Assembly: GCA_049239925.1 (NCBI GenBank)
Contig: JBMLTO010000103.1
Coordinates: 1 to 15,509 of the forward strand
Reading direction: 5' to 3'
From: Legionella_A sp049239925
GTDB taxonomy: Bacteria; Pseudomonadota; Gammaproteobacteria; Legionellales; Legionellaceae
Length of the DNA stretch: 15,509 bases
This document shows, piece by piece, positions 1 to 4,618 of the stretch. The position numbers and the translations under genes were made by a program. Below the pieces are notes generated by a model. The model did no database searches, was not told where the DNA came from, and was given only the letters and a program-made list of their open reading frames with translations. Within the stretch, counting starts at the first letter, position 1; each line of letters begins with the position of its first letter.

Positions 1-87
1 GTTAAACATGGTTAGGTGAGAACACCCTCTGAATGGCAATATTCAAGCATTCATCGATACATTAACTCAGGGATTTTACCATATGAG
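1..87 (+). pseudogene. C-terminal remnant of a REP-associated tyrosine transposase (RAYT)
   Basis: The frame starting at base 1 reads VKHG, a TAG stop at 13-15, then VRTPSEWQYSSIHRYI and a short tail. This matches the highly recognisable C-terminus of RAYT (Y1-type, IS200-like) transposases, which typically read NPVKHGLV...W.(Y/W)SSFHRYV..G. The TAG stands where family members have Leu, so the copy carries a nonsense mutation (TTG or TTA to TAG would do it). The rest of the gene lies outside the window. RAYTs mobilise REP palindromes by single-strand cutting at a catalytic Tyr, which is not in the visible part. The exact right edge is uncertain because the ISAs1 element begins somewhere between 68 and 88. 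Confidence 0.6.
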
Positions 88-1212
88 ATGTGCAGCTTAT
101 CGTTAGTAGAGTGTTTTTCCGTCATAAAAGATCCAAGACAACAGAGCAAGATAGAGCATGAGCTCATCGATGTGCTGATTGTATGCATTTTAGGAGTTAT
201 TTGCGGAGCAGAGGGTTGGCAAGACATAGAAGAAGTAGGCCATGCACGCTTAGGCTGGTTGCAAGAGCGTGTTTTTTTTAAAAATGGAATCCCCGTAGAT
301 GATACGATAGCAAGGATGATGTCTGTATTAGATCCAGAGGCGCTTCAAATGAGTTTTATACAGTGGATGAAAGCGGCACAAGAGGCGTCAGACGGTAAGG
401 TTATTGCTGTCGATGGGAAAACGCTACGACATTCGTATGACAAAAAGAAACGTAAAGCAGCTATCCATAGGGTCTCTGCTTTTGCTGTGGAGAATGGTGT
501 TGTCCTAGGGCAAATTAAAGTGGATGATAAATCCAATGAAATTACAGCGATACCAGCCCTGCTTGAATTGTTGGACATTAAAGGCTGTATTGTGACGATA
601 GATGCCATGGACTGCCAAGAAAAAATAGCTGAAAAAATTATTCAAAAAGAAGGTGATTATATACTGGCTGTCAAGGACAACCAAAAAGCGGTTCATGATG
701 AAGTAGACGACTTTTTTAAGACAGCTTGCCAATTTAATTTCCAGGATATTGCGCATGATTATTTTGAAGAAAATCATAAAGGGCATGGCCGTGTTGAGTC
801 CAGGCGCCATTGGATAACGGACTGTTTAGATACTATCTCCAAGCCTGAGCGATGGTCCTCTTTAAAAAGTATCGGGATGGTTGAGGCAGAGACGTATATC
901 GATGGGAAAACTTCCATCGAGGTTCGATATTTCATTGCATCAATAGAACCTGATGCCAAAATATTTGCTAATGCAATTAGGAAGCATTGGTCTGTTGAAA
1001 ACCAGCTTCATTGGGTACTCGATGTATCGTTTAGAGACGATGACTCTAGAGTTCGTAGAGACAATGCAGCAGAAAATTTAGGCGTCTTCAGGCATATTGC
1101 TATCAACAGTTTGCGTAATGAAAAAACGTGCAAAAAAGGCATTAAAGCCAAGCGATACAAAGCTGCCCTTCAGCCAGATTATGCACAGGTCGCGTTAAAT
1201 GACATTTTTTGA
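88..1212 (+). CDS. ISAs1-family DDE transposase
   Basis: The 374-residue product is a cut-and-paste transposase of the ISAs1 family. Its N-terminus (SLVECFSVIKDPRQQSKIEH, then a hydrophobic LIDVLIVCILGVICGAEGW stretch) is the transposase-associated domain typical of this family. The DDE core follows, with candidate catalytic residues Asp109 (AVDGKTLRHS), Asp172 (IVTIDAMDCQ) and Glu304 (KHWSVENQLHW). Length agrees with full-length members (about 370-380). The ATG at 88 is chosen because the open frame upstream, back to a GTG at 16, encodes RAYT C-terminal sequence rather than ISAs1 sequence. No frameshift or stop is present, so the enzyme may still be functional, though it needs an intact left end to move its own element. 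No strong ribosome binding site is seen. Confidence 0.9.
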   Translation: MCSLSLVECFSVIKDPRQQSKIEHELIDVLIVCILGVICGAEGWQDIEEVGHARLGWLQERVFFKNGIPVDDTIARMMSVLDPEALQMSFIQWMKAAQEASDGKVIAVDGKTLRHSYDKKKRKAAIHRVSAFAVENGVVLGQIKVDDKSNEITAIPALLELLDIKGCIVTIDAMDCQEKIAEKIIQKEGDYILAVKDNQKAVHDEVDDFFKTACQFNFQDIAHDYFEENHKGHGRVESRRHWITDCLDTISKPERWSSLKSIGMVEAETYIDGKTSIEVRYFIASIEPDAKIFANAIRKHWSVENQLHWVLDVSFRDDDSRVRRDNAAENLGVFRHIAINSLRNEKTCKKGIKAKRYKAALQPDYAQVALNDIF

Positions 1213-1232
1213 ACACTCATGCGTTTGCCCTG
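1211..1232 (-). repeat. ISAs1 right terminal inverted repeat
   Basis: The 22 bases directly after the transposase stop (overlapping its last bases) read on the minus strand as CAGGG followed by CAAACGCATGAGTGTTC. ISAs1-family ends begin CAGGG. The sequence switches abruptly to an IS110-type coding fragment at 1233, which supports this as the true element border. Confidence 0.65.
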
Positions 1233-1275
1233 TATCTTTTGCTAAATCGATACCTAATATAGTAGTATTCTTCAT
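1233..1275 (-). pseudogene. Truncated IS110-family transposase (first 14 codons)
   Basis: From an ATG at 1273-1275 (minus) the frame reads MKNTTILGIDLAKD, the classic N-terminus of IS110-family (DEDD, RuvC-like) transposases. The Asp in GIDLAKD is the first catalytic residue. A GGGAGAG ribosome binding site lies 5 bases upstream of the ATG. The gene is cut after codon 14 by the ISAs1 end, and no continuation is seen on the far side of ISAs1 within the window. Confidence 0.7.
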
Positions 1276-1358
1276 TGGACTCTCCCTTATTTTTATTAGT
1301 TGTTAATAAACCATTTTGGCTCATCTAATAGCCGTTTAAAAGGGGGAATGAGTCCATA
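1233..1358 (-). mobile_element. 5' end fragment of an IS110-family element
   Basis: Reading on the minus strand, a non-coding leader of about 80 bases precedes the first codons of an IS110-type transposase. The leader contains TGGACTC at both its borders in opposite orientation (plus strand: ttggactctccctta at about 1275-1289 and aagggggaatgagtcca near 1339-1356). That is a gapped inverted repeat around the start-codon region. The downstream part of the element is absent: ISAs1 sequence begins at 1232. The outer border near 1358 is an estimate. Confidence 0.5.
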
Positions 1359-1575
1359 TCATTGTGCTGCAACTTTGCGACATCCAGGAAATGGCCAAGT
1401 TAAAAATGAACCTGATTCATTGCCCTAATCTGTTGATTAATCATAACAAACTCATCATATAACGATTCTAATATCAAGTATAAAACGAGTTCCCAATGGC
1501 TGGTTCCTATAGTTGGCTACCCATGTAATCATTGAAAGTTGATGATATCATCGCATGGAGCCCAATACTCTGATG
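1359..1575. other. 217-bp stretch with no recognisable gene
   Basis: I see no open frame longer than about 30 codons, no RNA gene and no clear hairpin terminator here. It lies between the IS110 leader and a GIY-YIG remnant and is probably decayed mobile or accessory DNA. Confidence 0.4.
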
Positions 1576-1728
1576 AAAACGTTGGTTTATTAGGAGGTTC
1601 ATGAAACTGATGTGGAGGCTGCTCGACGTGAACAGCGGTTCAAAAACTGGTCCAGGCAGTGGACATTAAATTTGATGGAGAACCTAAATCCAAACTGGCG
1701 TGATCTCTATGAAGAAATTTGCCGCTGA
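1576..1728 (+). pseudogene. C-terminal remnant of a GIY-YIG nuclease-family protein
   Basis: The frame ending in TGA at 1726-1728 reads KTLVY, a TAG stop at 1591-1593, then EVHETDVEAARREQRFKN and WSRQWTLNLMENLNPNWRDL, ending YEEICR. This matches the C-terminal half of small single-domain GIY-YIG proteins (usual pattern LVYYE.H....A..RE..IK.W.R.WK..LIE..NP.W.DLY.E). The TAG replaces the second aromatic residue of the LVYYE motif. The catalytic GIY-YIG N-terminal half is not found upstream, so the gene is both truncated and stopped. The protein would be a possible DNA endonuclease; the remnant cannot function. Confidence 0.7.
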
Positions 1729-1755
1729 TTAAGAGCGAATGGATGTCGCGGCACT

Positions 1756-1787
1756 TAGACGGGAGAATGAATAGTCAACACGCCCTA
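1756..1787 (-). repeat. Insertion-sequence end, copy 1 (TAGGGCGTGTTGAC type)
   Basis: On the minus strand this begins TAGGGCGTGTTGACTATTCA. About 28 of 32 bases match the plus-strand copy at 13770-13801, and the copy at 15046-15077 is also related. The abrupt start at TAGGGC and the reuse at three places point to the terminal repeat of one insertion-sequence family. I do not recognise which family, and no transposase is left beside this copy. Confidence 0.5.
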
Positions 1788-1961
1788 AACTTCTTAGAGT
1801 GGTTCCCCCCCCCCCTCAAAGAACTAGGATTCTATTTTAAAGCCTGACTATTTCTGTGGTTAGCAAAATCATCAATGCATCATCCATGGAAAATGGAAAA
1901 GCTTAACCCTAGCGTGCTGATGACACTGAGGGCAACGGCTCTTAGAGACATTAAAGAAGAC
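1788..1961. other. Spacer with an 11-base C tract
   Basis: The stretch downstream of the thioesterase gene has no convincing gene or terminator. It includes a run of 11 C at 1805-1815, unusual in this AT-rich window. Confidence 0.4.
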
Positions 1962-2384
1962 CTAACGTTTAATAACAGCGGCAGTCATGCGCGAAATGCA
2001 AGTTTGGCGTCCTTGATCATCAAAAATATCAACAGTCCAAATTTGTGTCATTTTTCCCAAATGGATGGGACGAGTAATTGCCATTACGTTTCCTGACGTT
2101 ACCGAACGCAGATGATTAGCATTGATTTCAAGTCCCACACAATAAAATTTATTCAGATCAATCACTGCATTAGCAGCAGTGCTAGCAATTGTCTCAGAAA
2201 GAACAACATTTGCACCACCATGTAAAATACCGATGGGTTGTTTGGTTTTTTGAGCGACTGGCATGATCGCGGTCATCGAATCATCATCAACCGCGGTAAA
2301 CTCTATACCCAAATAATCGGCAAGAGTATTTTCACTACGTTGATTAAGCTCTAATGGCGTAAACTGCTTAAACCATATTGCCAT
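1962..2384 (-). CDS. Hotdog-fold acyl-CoA thioesterase (YdiI/MenI-like)
   Basis: The 140-residue cytosolic protein has the hotdog thioesterase fold of the YdiI/EntH (PaaI-like) group, which hydrolyses acyl-CoA thioesters; E. coli YdiI acts on 1,4-dihydroxy-2-naphthoyl-CoA. The diagnostic stretch LHGGANVVLSETIAS (about 54-68) contains the HGG turn (55-57) and the catalytic Glu64. GLEINANHLRS (84-94, with His91), the HLGKMTQIW strand and the SRMTAAV end all match YdiI closely. The length is normal (about 136-140). The start is fixed by AAGGAG about 6 bases before the ATG. The true substrate is unknown: no menaquinone or siderophore genes are nearby. It is divergently arranged with the His-rich lipoprotein gene across a 258-bp AT-rich spacer. 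Confidence 0.88.
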   Translation of the reverse strand: MAIWFKQFTPLELNQRSENTLADYLGIEFTAVDDDSMTAIMPVAQKTKQPIGILHGGANVVLSETIASTAANAVIDLNKFYCVGLEINANHLRSVTSGNVMAITRPIHLGKMTQIWTVDIFDDQGRQTCISRMTAAVIKR

Positions 2385-2454
2385 TTTAACTCCTTAATTT
2401 AACTTATTTAATAACCTAATATTCATATTTCTTCTATGTTAACTAAATATAGTC

Positions 2455-2483
2455 GTTATCTGGATAAAAAAATTAGTTATCAA
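2455..2483 (-). promoter_or_regulatory. Candidate promoter for the thioesterase gene
   Basis: On the minus strand TTGATA (2478-2483) and GATAAC (2455-2460) are separated by 17 bases. The -10 is weak, and the leader would be about 65 bases. The whole 2385-2642 spacer is very AT-rich and must also hold the promoter of the divergent lipoprotein gene, which I could not place. Confidence 0.35.
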
Positions 2484-2642
2484 TATACAATTTTCATAAT
2501 TTCATACTACTATGTAAATGTGAATAGAAAATTAATTTAAATTAACTATATTAGGTAGTCAGTAGATAAGCAAATAGAGGATAACTTTCAATCTAACATT
2601 GCTTTAGTAGTTTAATTCACCAATAACAATAAGGAAACATTT

Positions 2643-3020
2643 ATGAAAAGGACATTTTTAAATAAAATATTACCAGCAACTGTACTATTAGTCAGTGTAA
2701 GCGCATTAACAGCTTGTAACTCGATTCAAAGTACAGCGCATGGCATTAGTGAGACAGCTACACACGCCACTACAGAAGTCAAGCACAACAAGCATATTGG
2801 CCACAAACATCATAAACATGGTCATAAGCATCATAAACACGGTCATAAGCATCACAAAGCCCATGGGCATCATCACCATGCTAGTAAACACAAACATAAA
2901 ACATCCCCTATGAGCAAAGCTACATTGGCTGAAACAACCAATGCGACCAACAAAAGCACAGAAGTAAATAATCAAACCAGCGGCAACTTGCCCGTAGAAA
3001 AAACAGCAACAACTGATTAA
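2643..3020 (+). CDS. Small histidine-rich lipoprotein
   Basis: The 125-residue protein has a signal peptide (KR, then a hydrophobic core at about 8-22) and lipobox LTAC with Cys25 as the lipidation site, so it should be anchored in the envelope. The middle (about 48-86) is a repeat of HHKHGHK units followed by HGHHHH and KHKHK, with about 20 His in 39 residues. The last 40 residues are Thr/Asn/Ser-rich and probably disordered. Such tracts bind Zn, Ni, Cu or Co in known His-rich proteins; a metal-buffering role is an inference. The start is supported by AAGGAA 9 bases before the ATG. The gene is monocistronic, ended by a strong hairpin at 3030-3063. No metal transporter gene is adjacent. I do not recognise a named family. 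Confidence 0.8.
   Translation: MKRTFLNKILPATVLLVSVSALTACNSIQSTAHGISETATHATTEVKHNKHIGHKHHKHGHKHHKHGHKHHKAHGHHHHASKHKHKTSPMSKATLAETTNATNKSTEVNNQTSGNLPVEKTATTD
2808..2870 (+). repeat. 21-bp in-frame tandem repeat encoding HHKHGHK
   Basis: Two near-identical 21-base units (2808-2828 and 2829-2849) and a degenerate third (2850-2870, HHKAHGH) encode the His-rich core. The differences are mainly at third positions (cat/cac), so the protein repeat is under selection or the units have aged since duplication. Confidence 0.8.
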
Positions 3021-3029
3021 TCATTGCAG

Positions 3030-3063
3030 CAGAGAGAGGTAACTATAACCGTACCTCTCTCTG
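3030..3063 (+). terminator. Hairpin downstream of the His-rich lipoprotein gene
   Basis: A perfect 12-bp stem, CAGAGAGAGGTA (3030-3041) with TACCTCTCTCTG (3052-3063), closes a 10-base loop 9 bases after the stop codon. No U-run follows, so it may be a weak or bidirectional terminator, or an RNA-stabilising 3' hairpin. Confidence 0.6.
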
Positions 3064-3139
3064 ACTATAACAATTCGTTAAACGTATGATAGTGCTTCCG
3101 CGAAATAATAACCGACCATGCTTTTCAATTATAGATTAG

Positions 3140-3244
3140 GGCTGCCTTCTCTTGTCTGCTCCATCCTTCGATTTGTTTTTCGGCACTCAAGGCTTCCATA
3201 TCTGAAAATCAGCTTGATTGACACAAATGCTCAAAAGAAAGCAT
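3140..3244 (+). pseudogene. Scrap of a Tn3-family transposase (TnpA)
   Basis: The plus frame around 3202-3244 reads LKISLIDTNAQKKA, identical to the same segment of the decayed Tn3-family transposase at the right window edge. The upstream reading (LVCSILRFVFRH...) is compatible with the preceding TnpA helix but is too degenerate to prove. Homology stops at 3245. No terminal repeat or resolvase remains. The call rests on the 44-bp identity with the better-preserved copy. Confidence 0.45.
3201..3244 (+). repeat. 44-bp exact inverted repeat, left copy
   Basis: The 44 bases starting TCTGAAAATCAGCTTGATTG recur without a mismatch, inverted, at 15465-15508. Identity ends at both borders (a at 3200 versus g in the other copy; ttgag versus caatt after the shared block). 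Confidence 0.9.
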
Positions 3245-3287
3245 TGAGTCGTTCATCTATCTGCTCTCTTTAAGCTTCCTAAAAAAA

Positions 3288-3327
3288 CCTTCGAGACGCG
3301 TGCGTAGAACGCGCCTCAGGGCGAACG
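3288..3327. repeat. REP-like palindromic element
   Basis: The block CCTTCGAGACGCG...CGCGCCTCAGGGCGAACG is GC-rich inside a very AT-rich spacer. It folds imperfectly: TTCGAG (3290-3295) faces CTC (3315-3317) and CGAA (3322-3325) across a bulge, and GTGCGT (3300-3305) faces ACGCGC (3309-3314) around an AGA loop. The form resembles the REP and intergenic palindromes that RAYT transposases spread, and a RAYT remnant lies at the left window edge. No second copy is seen in this window. Confidence 0.45.
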
Positions 3328-3391
3328 CTCCTGGGAATGGCTAAAGTTGAGATAATAGAGTAACTCATAAAAGAATGACCAAGAGATCATA

Positions 3392-3420
3392 TTGTATTAA
3401 TATTTATCATGTATTATAAT
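3392..3420 (+). promoter_or_regulatory. Sigma70-type promoter for the 354-residue protein
   Basis: TTGTAT (3392-3397) and a perfect TATAAT (3415-3420) are separated by 17 bases. The start codon at 3456 lies about 35 bases below the -10, giving a short leader. Confidence 0.65.
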
Positions 3421-3455
3421 TAAATAACAAATAATACACTATTACTGGATTATAT

Positions 3456-4520
3456 ATGATCATTAGACTAGGCAAACGTGAATTTACTCCAGAAAATTAT
3501 TTTTTTAATCGAAAGAATGCATCTGAGAAAATTATCAAAATAACAGAAGACATTAGGAATCTAGAAAATAACGCATTAAACCAGGTGCTCACCAAATCAA
3601 CTATAAAAAAAATATTAAATAAATTAACTATACAATTGAGTGATAACGATATCGATGCGCTGGCCAATAAAACACCAAACCATTTATTGGATAAATTACG
3701 TGAATTTGAACCAAAAAAACTCATGAGCCTTAAAGAACTCAACCAATTTGAACGCAAAAATAAGCAAGCGTTGACATCAAGAAAAAAATATTATGATGAT
3801 TATATCCCTGAACATGAACGAGCATTGGCAGAATATCAATCAAATTTACTCAAGTTATCTACCAACATCGATTTCGAAGTACCCTTTTATGAATATGCTT
3901 CTAACCAGCAAAAGCTTAGGGAATTAAGACAAGAGCTAAATGATACTCAATCGTTTTTAAACGAACTCAGCCTGGAAGAGATTGTTTTAAATGCAAACGA
4001 TGAAAATGTTGGTGGGGGGGCATTTGGAGTATCGACGACAGTAACAGAGCATCTGTGCGGTCAGCATACATTAAATGTTGCTTATCCTTTTTATGCCCAA
4101 ATTTGCCAGGTAGTAAGCACGTTTAATCAAATAAACAGCTTGTGTGAAGAATTTCTAACAAACCCCTATATCAGCAAAAATGAATCAGAATGGCTTAAAA
4201 GATGTATTTTAGTCATTAACGATAGAAATCTGTCATTACAAACTCGTTTTGATAATTTAGCCAATGAAATTAATATGTTCAGACCTGAAAGCACCATCAG
4301 TTATAAATTTAAAAATTTTTTCTCCTACTTAATTAACTTTACAAAATCAATTTTTAACCTAGAAAAAAGGGAACTACACTATAACTTTTTTAGTCAAAGC
4401 AGCAATAAACGTCATGCTCTTTTCAAGTTAACAAAAGATAATGCTAATAACTTTCTCGAAGCACAGTATAAAAACTTAATCGAAGAGTTAGAAGATTATA
4501 ACAAAAATCACAAACCTTAA
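3456..4520 (+). CDS. Unrecognised 354-residue charged, helical protein
   Basis: I do not recognise this protein. It has no signal peptide and no clear membrane segment. It is rich in Lys, Glu, Asn and Leu and predicted mostly helical. Residues about 95-175 look coiled-coil-like, and a glycine cluster (NVGGGAFG, about 184-191) splits it into an N-terminal helical half and a C-terminal half with a few Cys (201, 217, 230, 250). The C-terminus is acidic then basic (NLIEELEDYNKNHKP), with an EELED patch of the kind called an E-block in Dot/Icm substrates. If the organism is a Legionellales member, an effector role is possible but unproven. The start has only a weak ribosome binding site (TGGA), but a near-consensus promoter lies just upstream. 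It converges with pnp across a terminator. A run of 7 G at 4014-4020 lies in the glycine cluster. Confidence 0.7.
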   Translation: MIIRLGKREFTPENYFFNRKNASEKIIKITEDIRNLENNALNQVLTKSTIKKILNKLTIQLSDNDIDALANKTPNHLLDKLREFEPKKLMSLKELNQFERKNKQALTSRKKYYDDYIPEHERALAEYQSNLLKLSTNIDFEVPFYEYASNQQKLRELRQELNDTQSFLNELSLEEIVLNANDENVGGGAFGVSTTVTEHLCGQHTLNVAYPFYAQICQVVSTFNQINSLCEEFLTNPYISKNESEWLKRCILVINDRNLSLQTRFDNLANEINMFRPESTISYKFKNFFSYLINFTKSIFNLEKRELHYNFFSQSSNKRHALFKLTKDNANNFLEAQYKNLIEELEDYNKNHKP

Positions 4521-4552
4521 TACCAATAAACTCTATAAAAACTATGTTAAAA

Positions 4553-4588
4553 AAACGCGATAAGCCCTTAGTAGGGCGTATCGCGTTT
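4553..4588 (-). terminator. Intrinsic terminator of pnp, shared with the convergent gene
   Basis: The outer stem AAACGCGATA (4553-4562) with TATCGCGTTT (4579-4588) is stacked on an inner GCCC/GGGC around a 6-base loop. On the minus strand it is followed by a run of 7 T, so it ends the pnp transcript about 30 bases after the stop. On the plus strand the T tract is only TTTAT, so it may also end the 354-residue gene, less efficiently. Confidence 0.85.
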
Positions 4589-4618
4589 ATCATTAACAAC
4601 TTCATGCTCTGAGCTATA

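Larger units (their letters stand above)
68..1232 (+). mobile_element. ISAs1-family insertion sequence, left end uncertain
   Basis: It contains a full-length ISAs1-type transposase gene. The right end is convincing: immediately after the stop codon the sequence 1211-1232 reads, on the minus strand, CAGGGCAAACGCATGAGTGT, the expected type of ISAs1 terminal repeat beginning CAGGG. The left end is less clear. A CAGGG at 68 is followed 15 bases later by ATGAG and TGT, resembling the right end with gaps, but this stretch also reads as RAYT coding sequence. No target duplication is seen: the base runs next to 68 and 1232 differ, and the two flanks belong to different mobile genes. Confidence 0.6.

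Noticed and set aside
1402..1461. Minus-strand short frame reading ITWVANYRNQPLGTRF and plus-strand MAKLKMNLIHCPN
   Set aside because: Each is under 35 codons with no recognised family and no start signals.
1875..2096. 73-codon plus-strand open frame overlapping the thioesterase 3' end
   Set aside because: No recognisable motif or ribosome binding site, and it lies largely antisense to a clear gene.
2808..2870. Short regularly spaced repeats that could suggest a CRISPR array
   Set aside because: The units are contiguous, 21 bp, in frame and encode His-rich protein; there are no spacers or cas genes.
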